In this document: piece after piece, positions 1-7,955 of the stretch | Layout of the letters: the number at the start of each line of letters is the position of its first letter | How positions within the stretch are numbered: the first letter of the stretch is position 1 | Source of the DNA: Cellulophaga omnivescoria | GTDB lineage: Bacteria; Bacteroidota; Bacteroidia; Flavobacteriales; Flavobacteriaceae | Direction: 5' to 3' | Length of the DNA: 64,000 nucleotides | NCBI RefSeq assembly: GCF_001999725.1 | Contig: NZ_MDDP01000051.1 | Span: 19,886-83,885, forward strand | Program-made: the position numbers and the translations under genes | Notes under the pieces: model-generated | Told to the model about the DNA's origin: nothing | Seen by the model: only the letters and a program-made list of their open reading frames with translations | Databases searched by the model: none

Positions 1-1
1 A

Positions 2-166
2 AATAAAATTGCCGTTAGATTTATTTACGAATATCAAAATGATAGTGGACAATGGTACAGAGCTTATGGAAATGAAAATTGGGAATTTGATGATAACGGA
101 TTAATGGAAAAACGCTATGCAAGTATTAACGATTTGAAAATAAATAAAAACGAAAGAATAGTATAA
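2..166 (+). CDS. DUF1348 family protein, C-terminal part only
   Basis: The window opens inside a gene. Frame 2 is open from base 2 to the TAA at 164-166 and gives 54 residues, with the stretches [18 protein letters not shown] and [12 protein letters not shown]. This is the usual C-terminus of DUF1348 proteins, small NTF2/SnoaL-fold proteins of about 150 residues with no established reaction. The 5' end lies outside the window. The stop is one base before the ATG of the hydrolase gene, so the two are probably co-transcribed. The family call rests on recalled motif similarity. Confidence 0.75.
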   Translation, partial: NKIAVRFIYEYQNDSGQWYRAYGNENWEFDDNGLMEKRYASINDLKINKNERIV

Positions 167-167
167 A

Positions 168-1145
168 ATGAGAAAATTACAACTAGTGCCCTTGCTATTA
201 TTAGCTTTTATAACTGCTTGTAAGCATAATACACAAACAATAAGCAGCAAAAAAAATATAGAAACAATAAAAATTAAAAAAATGAATAATGTAAAATACA
301 AAACGGAAAATGTAAATGGTGTAAAAATTGCTTACCGAGAAGCAGGAGACAGCAACAACCCAACAGTAGTACTATTACACGGCTTTCCGTCTTCATCCCA
401 TCAATACAGAAAAGTGTTAAACCAGCTATCAAATGAGTTTTATTTAATAGCTCCAGATTATCCTGGTTTTGGAAATAGTGATTTTCCTTCTGAAAAAGAT
501 TATGAGTATACTTTTGACAATATTGCTAAAACTATAAATTCATTTTTAGAGCAAAAAGCTATTACAAGTTATGCCATTATGATACAAGACTATGGCGCAC
601 CTATAGGATTTAGAATTGCTACTGCACACCCAGATAGAATAACGGCAATAATTAACCAAAATGGTAATGCTTATGAAGAAGGTTTAGGCGAAGCTTGGAA
701 GTCTACAAAAGAGTTTTGGGCTAATAGAAATGAAACTACAGAAAAAGCTCTATTACCTTCTTTTTCTTTAGAAGGTTTGGAGTGGCAATACACGCACGGT
801 ACTAGAAATTCAGAAAATATAAATCCAGATACTTGGCATTTAGATTACCTTAGGTTATCTAGACCAAATGCACATGCTGTAAACTTAGATTTGTTTTACG
901 ATTATCAAAATAATATAAAATTATACCCTAAGTGGCAACAATATTTAAAAGACAACCAACCTCCATTATTAATTGTTTGGGGTAAAAATGATGCATTTTT
1001 TCCTGAAAGTGGAGCAGAAGCATTTAAAAAAGATGTAAAAAATACAGATTACAACATCTACAATACTGGTCACTTTGCACTAGAAGAAGATGCAGATAAA
1101 ATTATACCAAAAATGAGATCTTTTTTACATACTTTAAAAAAGTAA
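168..1145 (+). CDS. alpha/beta-hydrolase lipoprotein, haloalkane-dehalogenase-like
   Basis: A lipoprotein signal peptide ends in ITAC (Cys18), followed by a Lys-rich linker and an alpha/beta-hydrolase fold. HGFPSS (71-76) is the oxyanion loop. The nucleophile elbow reads QDYGAP, which puts Asp141 where lipases have serine. Asp275 in WGKND and His302 in TGHFAL complete the triad. An Asp nucleophile is known in haloalkane dehalogenases, fluoroacetate dehalogenases and epoxide hydrolases, so one of these is more likely than a lipase; the substrate is unknown. The fold proper begins near Met39, but the start at 168 supplies a good lipobox and lies one base after the DUF1348 stop. Confidence 0.85.
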   Translation: MRKLQLVPLLLLAFITACKHNTQTISSKKNIETIKIKKMNNVKYKTENVNGVKIAYREAGDSNNPTVVLLHGFPSSSHQYRKVLNQLSNEFYLIAPDYPGFGNSDFPSEKDYEYTFDNIAKTINSFLEQKAITSYAIMIQDYGAPIGFRIATAHPDRITAIINQNGNAYEEGLGEAWKSTKEFWANRNETTEKALLPSFSLEGLEWQYTHGTRNSENINPDTWHLDYLRLSRPNAHAVNLDLFYDYQNNIKLYPKWQQYLKDNQPPLLIVWGKNDAFFPESGAEAFKKDVKNTDYNIYNTGHFALEEDADKIIPKMRSFLHTLKK

Positions 1146-1173
1146 CGATTTAGTATTGAATTAACTAAAATAA

Positions 1174-1201
1174 AAAAGCCTCATTTAACAATGAGGCTTT
1201 T
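1174..1201. terminator. bidirectional terminator
   Basis: An 11-bp perfect stem (1174-1184 with 1191-1201, AAAAGCCTCAT) has a 6-base loop and A/T runs on both sides. It lies between the convergent hydrolase and hemD genes and can end transcription from both. Confidence 0.85.
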
Positions 1202-1218
1202 ACGTATAACGTACTATA

Positions 1219-1971
1219 TTATTTTTTATTAGCAGTAGTAATGTACTTCTGTAATGCCATTGTCATAGATGGCGTTTCTGGTGTTGGCGCAAGTATATCT
1301 ATACGCAACCCAGCATCTGTAGCAGCATTAACTGTTGTATTTCCGTAAACAGCTATTTTAGTATCATTCTGTTCAAAGTCAGGGAAATTCTTTAATAAAG
1401 ATTCAATTCCAGACGGACTAAAGAAAACAAGTATATCATAATACACATCTCTTAAATCTGACAAATCACTAATTACTGTTTTGTAAAAAATAGCTCTCTT
1501 CCAATCTAAACCAAGACCATCCAATGTTTCAGGCACAATTGGCTTTAATACATCTGAAGAAGGTAAAAGAAATTTTTCTGTTTTATACTTTTTTAACAAC
1601 GGAGCTAAGTCTGCAAACATTCTTTTACCAACATATATTTTACGTTTACGGTAAACTACATATTTCTGAAGATAGTATGCCACAGCCTCAGACTGGCAAA
1701 AATACTTCATAGAATCTGGCACTTTAAAACGCATTTCTTCTGCAATTCTAAAAAAGTGATCTACAGAGTTTCTACTTGTAAGTACTATTGCTGTAAAGTT
1801 GTTTAAATCTACTTTTTGCTGACGCACTGTTTTTGCATCAACGCCCTCTACATGTATAAACGGTCTAAAATCTACTTTTAACTTCTCCTTTTCAATAAGT
1901 CTTGAATAGGGAGAGTTCTCCATTTTAGGTTCTGGTTGAGAAACCAAAATCGTTTTTATCTTCATAGACAT
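1219..1971 (-). CDS. hemD: uroporphyrinogen-III synthase family protein
   Basis: This looks like the HemD fold, which closes and inverts the D ring of hydroxymethylbilane in heme synthesis. Visible marks are the N-terminal ILVSQPEP, LTSRNSVDHFF around residue 65, FFSPSGIESLL in the second half and AVYGNTTVNAA before the C-terminus. Length (250 residues) is normal. The family is poorly conserved, so the call is by overall pattern. The ATG at 1971 shares one base with the TGA of the DUF4271 gene (TGATG), which points to translational coupling. An in-frame TTG at 1974 is less likely as a start. Confidence 0.85.
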   Translation of the reverse strand: MSMKIKTILVSQPEPKMENSPYSRLIEKEKLKVDFRPFIHVEGVDAKTVRQQKVDLNNFTAIVLTSRNSVDHFFRIAEEMRFKVPDSMKYFCQSEAVAYYLQKYVVYRKRKIYVGKRMFADLAPLLKKYKTEKFLLPSSDVLKPIVPETLDGLGLDWKRAIFYKTVISDLSDLRDVYYDILVFFSPSGIESLLKNFPDFEQNDTKIAVYGNTTVNAATDAGLRIDILAPTPETPSMTMALQKYITTANKK

Positions 1972-2624
1972 CAATATTTTAGGTAACTACCTATTATCAC
2001 AAAAGGTGAAATTTCGAGTGCGCAAAGGTACAAAATAAAATAGAAAAAATTAATTGTTATAAAATTTCGATGAATTCTTAACAGATTAACCCATCCTATG
2101 CACATTACAACGACAAACAAAACCACCGCCAAATAAGCAACTAGCTCAGAATATGGTGTAATATATGTAAGAAAAATATTAGCAGCAAATAACACCAAAC
2201 CACTGTAATTTTGGTATGAAATTTTATTAAAAACAATATGAACAATGGCAGTTTCTGCGTTAAAAATAAAACTATTAATAAATTGCAATACTAATTTTAC
2301 TACAACAAATAAACTTAAAATACCAAAAATAAAAAGGTAGTTTATAGGAGTAAGTGTATCTTTAAATTTAAAAATACTTAGCAAATAGTAAATAAATAAC
2401 GCCGCATTTAACCACAAAAAAACACTCCATAATACGTTAAACCAATTAAACAATATATGTTTTTTACTGTGTAAAAAAATGTATTTGTTATTAAATGGTA
2501 ACGCCACAAAATTTATAAACTTATTGTAAAAAAAGGTTTTACTTAAAACCATAACAAAAAGACTAACCACAAATATGGTGGTAACCCAATCTACATTATT
2601 AAAAACCCTAGTAATAGATTCCAT
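1971..2624 (-). CDS. DUF4271 membrane protein
   Basis: A 217-residue protein with about six hydrophobic segments spread along its length and short polar loops, so an inner-membrane protein. It matches the DUF4271 family, which in Bacteroidota is often found just before the HemD-like gene, as here. Function is unknown. It is first in a two-gene unit with hemD and has a good promoter 29 bases upstream of its start. Confidence 0.75.
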   Translation of the reverse strand: MESITRVFNNVDWVTTIFVVSLFVMVLSKTFFYNKFINFVALPFNNKYIFLHSKKHILFNWFNVLWSVFLWLNAALFIYYLLSIFKFKDTLTPINYLFIFGILSLFVVVKLVLQFINSFIFNAETAIVHIVFNKISYQNYSGLVLFAANIFLTYITPYSELVAYLAVVLFVVVMCIGWVNLLRIHRNFITINFFYFILYLCALEISPFVIIGSYLKY

Positions 2625-2652
2625 TTTTCTTTTTGTATGCGTATAAGTGGTG

Positions 2653-2680
2653 CAAAACTACAAATTAATACTTAGACCAA
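2653..2680 (-). promoter_or_regulatory. promoter of DUF4271-hemD
   Basis: On the minus strand the -7 box is TAGTTTTG (2653-2660) and the -33 box is TTG (2678-2680), 17 bases apart. This is the Bacteroidota TTG-N17-23-TAnnTTTG form. Confidence 0.7.
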
Positions 2681-2779
2681 CTTTATTAATTAATACGTGT
2701 TATTGCATAAAAAAGACGCTATGCAATTGTAAAAAAATCATAAAAAGCACTTTGGGTTTTACCACTAAAATTTAAATAG

Positions 2780-2787
2780 TACTTTTG
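2780..2787 (+). promoter_or_regulatory. promoter -7 box of the mannosyltransferase operon
   Basis: TACTTTTG fits TAnnTTTG and lies 22 bases before the ATG at 2810. No TTG sits at the usual distance upstream. Confidence 0.6.
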
Positions 2788-2809
2788 TGCATTCAATACT
2801 AAAAAAAGA

Positions 2810-3538
2810 ATGACAGATAGCTTAGTTATAATTCCTACTTTTAATGAGATAGAAAATATAGAGGCTATTATTAATGCCGTTTTTACATTAAAAAAAGAAT
2901 TTCATATTCTTATTGTAGATGACAATTCTCCTGACGGTACTTCACAAAAAGTAACAGAACTACAAGCCCTGTTTAGCGGTAAACTGTTTTTAGAAGTACG
3001 TAAAGAAAAAGCGGGTTTAGGAACTGCTTATATTCACGGTTTTAAATGGGCTATTGCAAATAAATACGACTATATTTTTGAGATGGATGCAGATTTTTCT
3101 CATTCTCCAAATGATTTAATTAACCTATACAATGCTTGTATTGCTGGTGCAGACTTAGCCATTGGCTCTAGGTATGTTAAAGGTATTAATGTTGTAAATT
3201 GGCCTTTGTTTAGAATATTATTGTCTTACGGCGCATCATTTTATGTAAAAATGATAACAGGTATGCGTGTAGATGACCCTACCGCTGGTTTTATTTGTTA
3301 CAAAAGAAAAGTGCTAGAAAACCTAAGTTTAGATACGGTCCGTTTTATCGGGTACGCTTTTCAAATAGAAATGAAATTTAGAGCACATTTAAAAGGCTTT
3401 AAAATACAAGAAGTACCTATTGTTTTTACAGATAGAGTACGCGGAAAATCTAAAATGAGTTCTTCAATTATTGGCGAAGCTGTTTTTGGAGTAATAAAAA
3501 TGAAATACATAAGCTTGTTTCAAAAAAACAAATTTTAA
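2810..3538 (+). CDS. polyprenol monophosphomannose synthase-like glycosyltransferase
   Basis: A family 2 glycosyltransferase of 242 residues without membrane segments. It should move mannose or a similar sugar from a nucleotide sugar to polyprenyl phosphate at the inner face of the membrane. DDNSPDGT (37-44) binds the nucleotide and EMDADFSHSP (91-100) holds the metal-binding DxD; DPTAGFICYK and RVRGKSKMS later on are typical of dolichyl-phosphate mannose synthases. It is the first gene of an operon with pyrC (one base apart) and the DUF4296 gene. Confidence 0.88.
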   Translation: MTDSLVIIPTFNEIENIEAIINAVFTLKKEFHILIVDDNSPDGTSQKVTELQALFSGKLFLEVRKEKAGLGTAYIHGFKWAIANKYDYIFEMDADFSHSPNDLINLYNACIAGADLAIGSRYVKGINVVNWPLFRILLSYGASFYVKMITGMRVDDPTAGFICYKRKVLENLSLDTVRFIGYAFQIEMKFRAHLKGFKIQEVPIVFTDRVRGKSKMSSSIIGEAVFGVIKMKYISLFQKNKF

Positions 3539-3539
3539 A

Positions 3540-4874
3540 ATGAAGAAAACGCTAATAAAAAACGCTAAGGTTGTAAATGAAGGCACAATTACCAATTGTG
3601 ATATTCTTTTAAACGGTAATTATATAGAAAAAATAAGTAGTTCTATTAGTGATGCCAACGCTACAATTATAGACGCTAAAGGCAATTACGTATTACCTGG
3701 CATTATAGATGACCAAGTACATTTTAGAGAACCAGGACTTACGCACAAAGGAAATATTGCTACAGAAAGTAAAGCTGCTGTTGCTGGTGGTGTTACTACT
3801 TTTATGGAGCAACCAAATACAAATCCGCAGACAACAACAATAGAAAAGTTAGAAGAAAAATTTGCTGTAGCAAAAGAAAGCTCTTATGCTAACTACTCCT
3901 TTTTGTTTGGTGGTACTAATGACAATTTAGAGGAATTAAAAAAACTAGATAAAAACGCTTGTTCTGGTGTAAAATTATTTTTAGGTTCTTCTACCGGAAA
4001 TATGTTGGTAGATAACGAAGAGGTAATTGAAAAAATATTTAGCAATACAGAAATGGTAATCTCGGCTCATTGTGAAGACGAAACTACTATTCGCAAAAAT
4101 ATGGCTACGTATAAAGAAAAGTACGGAGACAACATTCCTATAGAATATCACCCAATTATTAGAAGTACAGAGGCGTGCTATTTATCTTCTTCTAAGGCTA
4201 TAGCTCTGGCAGAAAAAACTGGTGCCAGACTACACGTTTTTCATTTATCTACAGGAAAAGAAACAAGTCTTTTTAGAAACGATATTCCTTTAAAAGACAA
4301 AAAAATTACAGCAGAGGTTTGTGTTCATCATTTGTGGTTTTCTGATGAAGATTACAAAGAAAGAGGTACACTTATAAAATGGAATCCTGCTGTTAAAACT
4401 GCAGAAGATAGGTCTATGCTTTGGGACGCTCTTTTAGATAACCGTATAGATGTTATTGCAACAGACCACGCACCACATACCTTTGAAGAAAAAGATAACG
4501 TTTACACGAAAGCTCCATCTGGCGGACCGTTAGTACAACACGTTTTACCTGCTATGCTAGAGAAAGTTTTAGATGGCACAATTACTATAGAACGTATGGT
4601 AGAAAAAATGTGTCACAACCCTGCTATTTTATTTCAAATTGAAAAAAGAGGATATATTAAAGAAGGGTACTTTGCAGATTTAGTTATTGTAGACACCAAT
4701 AGTCCTTGGCAAGTAAGCAAGTCTAACATTTTATACAAATGTGGTTGGTCTCCGTTTGAAGATTACACATTTAAATCTAAAATTTCTCATACCTTTGTAA
4801 ATGGACATTTAGCGTATGCAAATGGTGTTGTTTCTGAGCAAAAAAATGCACATAGACTAACCTTTAACAGGTAA
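3540..4874 (+). CDS. pyrC: dihydroorotase
   Basis: Third step of pyrimidine synthesis: reversible cyclisation of carbamoyl aspartate to dihydroorotate. At 444 residues it is a class I type amidohydrolase. Metal-site candidates are Lys145 (GVKLFLGSS), His177 (AHCEDE), His235 (HVFHLST) and Asp309 (ATDHAPH). The first motif reads DDQVHFREPG (58-67), so the usual HxH is QxH (Gln59, His61). The gene starts one base after the previous stop. Hydantoinase or allantoinase activity is possible but less likely. Confidence 0.88.
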   Translation: MKKTLIKNAKVVNEGTITNCDILLNGNYIEKISSSISDANATIIDAKGNYVLPGIIDDQVHFREPGLTHKGNIATESKAAVAGGVTTFMEQPNTNPQTTTIEKLEEKFAVAKESSYANYSFLFGGTNDNLEELKKLDKNACSGVKLFLGSSTGNMLVDNEEVIEKIFSNTEMVISAHCEDETTIRKNMATYKEKYGDNIPIEYHPIIRSTEACYLSSSKAIALAEKTGARLHVFHLSTGKETSLFRNDIPLKDKKITAEVCVHHLWFSDEDYKERGTLIKWNPAVKTAEDRSMLWDALLDNRIDVIATDHAPHTFEEKDNVYTKAPSGGPLVQHVLPAMLEKVLDGTITIERMVEKMCHNPAILFQIEKRGYIKEGYFADLVIVDTNSPWQVSKSNILYKCGWSPFEDYTFKSKISHTFVNGHLAYANGVVSEQKNAHRLTFNR

Positions 4875-4911
4875 CTTTAACAGCAAGATTACACCACCAA
4901 AAATAAAAAAG

Positions 4912-5337
4912 ATGAAAAAGCTTATATCCTTACTACTAGTAATTTTAGCTATAGTTTCTTGTTCGCAAAAAGCTATTAAAGAGCCAGACAATCTTATACC
5001 TGAATCTAAAATGATTGACATTTTATATGATTTAGCACTTATTACTGCTGCAAAAAATACCAATTCTAATGTTTTAGTAGAAAACAATGTAAAAACAATG
5101 CCCTATATCTATAAAAAATACAATATAGATAGCACACAGTTTGCAGACAGTGATGTTTATTATGCGTCTTACCCAACAGTTTACGAGGGTTTTTATAAAG
5201 AAATACAACGTAAATTAGACACCATTAAAACCCAATTAAACCGTAAAAGAGAATTAAAAGCAGATAGTATTGCCAATAGCCGAAAAAAGAATCCAGAAAA
5301 ACTTAAAGTTGCTCCTGTAAAAGCAGGGAAGAAGTAG
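4912..5337 (+). CDS. DUF4296 lipoprotein
   Basis: A 141-residue protein with a signal peptide ending in IVSC (Cys17), so probably lipid-anchored in the envelope. The part after it (LIPESKMIDILYDLALITAAK) is the DUF4296 signature; the C-terminus is Lys/Arg-rich. Function is unknown. It follows pyrC by 37 bases and its last 35 bases overlap the convergent reductase gene, which leaves no room for a separate terminator. Confidence 0.75.
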   Translation: MKKLISLLLVILAIVSCSQKAIKEPDNLIPESKMIDILYDLALITAAKNTNSNVLVENNVKTMPYIYKKYNIDSTQFADSDVYYASYPTVYEGFYKEIQRKLDTIKTQLNRKRELKADSIANSRKKNPEKLKVAPVKAGKK

Positions 5338-6310
5338 TTTTAATAACGGTATCTAAATCTGTAAAATTAAAGTTTATAGCCTCTTTAATTTTTGCATTTT
5401 GGTACATATCCTGACTTTTTAAGCCGTGTACTTGCATTTTAGACAACTTACGACCTCTTCTGGTAAATAAATGCACTAACCAGTCTAACTTATACAAAAT
5501 ATTTAACTGCCATATTTTTAAAACTTTAGTTGGTTTAGGCTTATTAATGGCTACGGCTATTTTATCTAAAACCTCCTTAAATGTAGCATTTTCTGCCACA
5601 GCAATATACCGTTGGTTTACTAAGTTAGCATTCATTAGTTTTATACACATATCAACAACATCAAAAACACCTATAAATCCGCTACCACTTGGTGGATAGT
5701 ATTTTAAACCATTTGCTATTTTACTAAAAAATTGTCCACTTCCGGAGTCCCAATATCCAGGTCCTAAAATAACACCTGGGTTTACAATAACAGCATCTAA
5801 ACCTTCTTGTGTACCACGCCAAACTTCCATTTCTGCTGCATATTTTGTAAGTGCATAAACATTTACATCTGCATCATTCCATTCTGTTTCTTCGGTAACA
5901 ATTGGTGTTGCTTCATTTTTACCCAAAGTAGCAATAGAACTTACGTAAGTTAACTTTTGCACATTGTTAGACAAGCAAAAATTTACAATATTGGCTGTAC
6001 CTTTTGCATTAATTTGTCTTAATTTAACATAGTCATTAGGATCAAAAGAAATTAAAGCTGCACAATGGAATACGCGTGTAACATCTTTAAAAGCATTTTC
6101 TAATGAAGGTATGTCTGTAATATCTGCAACCACCCAAGTTATTTTAGAAAACAACTCCTCTGCATTATCTACATAATAAGAAAATACTTTTTTTACCTGC
6201 CCTAAATTACTACTTGCCCTGCGTGTAGCTTTTACCGCTTTTTCTGTTTTAAGCAGCTGCAATAAAAGATGCGCACCTACTAATCCTGTGCCTCCTGTTA
6301 CCAATATCAT
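5303..6310 (-). CDS. NAD-dependent epimerase/dehydratase family protein
   Basis: An extended short-chain dehydrogenase of 335 residues. The nucleotide loop is TGGTGLVG (5-12), the catalytic pair is in VYALTKYAAE (YxxxK), and YVSSIATLG supplies the serine. It may act on a sugar nucleotide, a steroid-like alcohol or a dihydroflavonol-like substrate; the sequence does not decide. It is convergent with the DUF4296 gene (35-base overlap) and divergent from tyrS. Its -7 box lies only four bases before the ATG, so the mRNA is probably leaderless. Confidence 0.85.
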   Translation of the reverse strand: MILVTGGTGLVGAHLLLQLLKTEKAVKATRRASSNLGQVKKVFSYYVDNAEELFSKITWVVADITDIPSLENAFKDVTRVFHCAALISFDPNDYVKLRQINAKGTANIVNFCLSNNVQKLTYVSSIATLGKNEATPIVTEETEWNDADVNVYALTKYAAEMEVWRGTQEGLDAVIVNPGVILGPGYWDSGSGQFFSKIANGLKYYPPSGSGFIGVFDVVDMCIKLMNANLVNQRYIAVAENATFKEVLDKIAVAINKPKPTKVLKIWQLNILYKLDWLVHLFTRRGRKLSKMQVHGLKSQDMYQNAKIKEAINFNFTDLDTVIKTTSSLLLQEQL

Positions 6311-6314
6311 AGTT

Positions 6315-6322
6315 CAAATTTA
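6315..6322 (-). promoter_or_regulatory. promoter -7 box close to the reductase start
   Basis: TAAATTTG on the minus strand, four bases from the ATG at 6310. Transcription would begin at or next to the start codon. Confidence 0.5.
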
Positions 6323-6368
6323 GCAATTTAATTTACTATAGACTACTGCCAAAGCTCTCTATTTCTTT

Positions 6369-6376
6369 TATATTTG
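6369..6376 (+). promoter_or_regulatory. promoter -7 box of tyrS
   Basis: TATATTTG fits TAnnTTTG. It is 28 bases upstream of the tyrS ATG and gives a leader of about 20 bases. No clear -33 TTG. Confidence 0.6.
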
Positions 6377-6404
6377 CAACTACTATTACAAAACATAAAA
6401 TACA

Positions 6405-7700
6405 ATGGCTTCTAATTTTGTCGCAGAATTAAAATGGAGGGGTATGATACACGATGTTATGCCCGAAACAGAGGAACACTTACTAGAACAAATGCGCGCT
6501 GCCTATGTGGGTATAGACCCAACAGCAGACTCGTTACACATTGGCCACTTGGTTAGTGTAATGATGTTACGTCATTTTCAGTTAGCTGGCCACAAACCTT
6601 ATGCGTTAGTTGGTGGAGCCACTGGTATGATTGGTGATCCGTCTGGAAAATCTGCTGAACGTAACTTATTAGACGAAAAAACACTTAGACACAACCAAAA
6701 TGCCATAAAAAACCAGTTGTCTCGTTTTTTAGATTTTAAAAGCAATGAAGATAATGCTGCCGTTTTAGTTAATAATTACGATTGGATGAAAGAATTTTCA
6801 TTCCTAGATTTTATTCGTGATGTTGGTAAACACATTACCGTTAACTATATGATGGCTAAAGACTCAGTAAAAAAGCGTTTAACTTCTGAAGCCAAAGAAG
6901 GAATGTCTTTTACGGAGTTTACATACCAATTGGTGCAAGGGTACGATTTTTACCACTTATTTAAAGAACACAACTGTACGCTGCAAATGGGTGGTAGTGA
7001 CCAATGGGGCAATATTACCACTGGTACAGAAATGATACGTAGAATTGGTGGTGGTAAAGGTTATGCTCTTACTTGCCCATTAATTACTAAGGCAGATGGT
7101 ACCAAATTTGGAAAAACTGAAGGTGGTAATATTTGGTTAGATGCAGAACGTACTTCTCCTTACAAGTTTTACCAGTACTGGTTAAACACATCAGATCAAG
7201 ATGCAGAAAAGTTTATAAAAATCTTTACTTTTTTAGGTAAAGAAGAAATTAACTCGCTAATTGCAGAACACAACGAAGCTCCTCATATGCGTGCTTTACA
7301 GAAAAAATTAGCCGAAGAAATTACTATTAGCGTACACTCTAAAGAAGATTTAGACAACGCTATAAAAGCTAGTAATATTTTATTTGGAAAATCTACTTCT
7401 GATGATTTAAAAACGTTAGACGAAAAAACTTTTTTAGATATTTTTGAAGGTGTACCCCAAGCAGAAGTTACTGCTTTAGATATTGAAGAAGGCTTGGATA
7501 TGATTGGCGCATTAGCTGCAAAAACTCAGTTTTTAGACTCTAACGGTGCAGCCCGTAGAGAACTTAAACAAAATTCTATTTCTGTAAATAAAGAAAAAGT
7601 AAAAGAAGATTACGTTATTACAAGCAAAGACCTAATTAACAATAAGTTTGTTTTATTACAACGTGGTAAAAAGAACTATTTTGTATTGGTTGTAAATTAA
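6405..7700 (+). CDS. tyrS: tyrosine--tRNA ligase
   Basis: Class I aminoacyl-tRNA synthetase that charges tRNA-Tyr. HIGH is at 45-48 (SLHIGHL), the KMSKS-like loop is KFGKT (234-238), and GGSDQWGNI (197-205) lines the tyrosine site. A C-terminal S4 RNA-binding domain spans about 365-431. The 431-residue length is normal. Transcribed alone from its own promoter to a strong terminator. Confidence 0.97.
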   Translation: MASNFVAELKWRGMIHDVMPETEEHLLEQMRAAYVGIDPTADSLHIGHLVSVMMLRHFQLAGHKPYALVGGATGMIGDPSGKSAERNLLDEKTLRHNQNAIKNQLSRFLDFKSNEDNAAVLVNNYDWMKEFSFLDFIRDVGKHITVNYMMAKDSVKKRLTSEAKEGMSFTEFTYQLVQGYDFYHLFKEHNCTLQMGGSDQWGNITTGTEMIRRIGGGKGYALTCPLITKADGTKFGKTEGGNIWLDAERTSPYKFYQYWLNTSDQDAEKFIKIFTFLGKEEINSLIAEHNEAPHMRALQKKLAEEITISVHSKEDLDNAIKASNILFGKSTSDDLKTLDEKTFLDIFEGVPQAEVTALDIEEGLDMIGALAAKTQFLDSNGAARRELKQNSISVNKEKVKEDYVITSKDLINNKFVLLQRGKKNYFVLVVN

Positions 7701-7724
7701 TTATACAAGACTCATAATATTAGT

Positions 7725-7751
7725 AAGGCTGGTTTTTACCAGCCTTTTTTT
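7725..7751 (+). terminator. terminator of tyrS
   Basis: A 9-bp stem (AAGGCTGGT, 7725-7733, with 7738-7746), a TTTT loop and a U run, 25 bases after the tyrS stop. The rest of the gap to 7955 is AT-rich and shows no gene; TAACTTTA near 7883 is a poor promoter match. Confidence 0.85.
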
Positions 7752-7955
7752 ATTCCTTTTTTTAAATTGAGAATCCATTTTTGTTATTTAAGTTTTTACT
7801 TAAATTAAGTTTCATATTCCGCAACGCTACATTTACAGACCAAACAGATACTTGTAATATATTATTATGTAATTGGAAATAATGCTAACTTTAGTGCATT
7901 AAAAAAATTACTGACACTGACTTAGCCAAAAATCATCAGAAAGAACCAAAATAAA

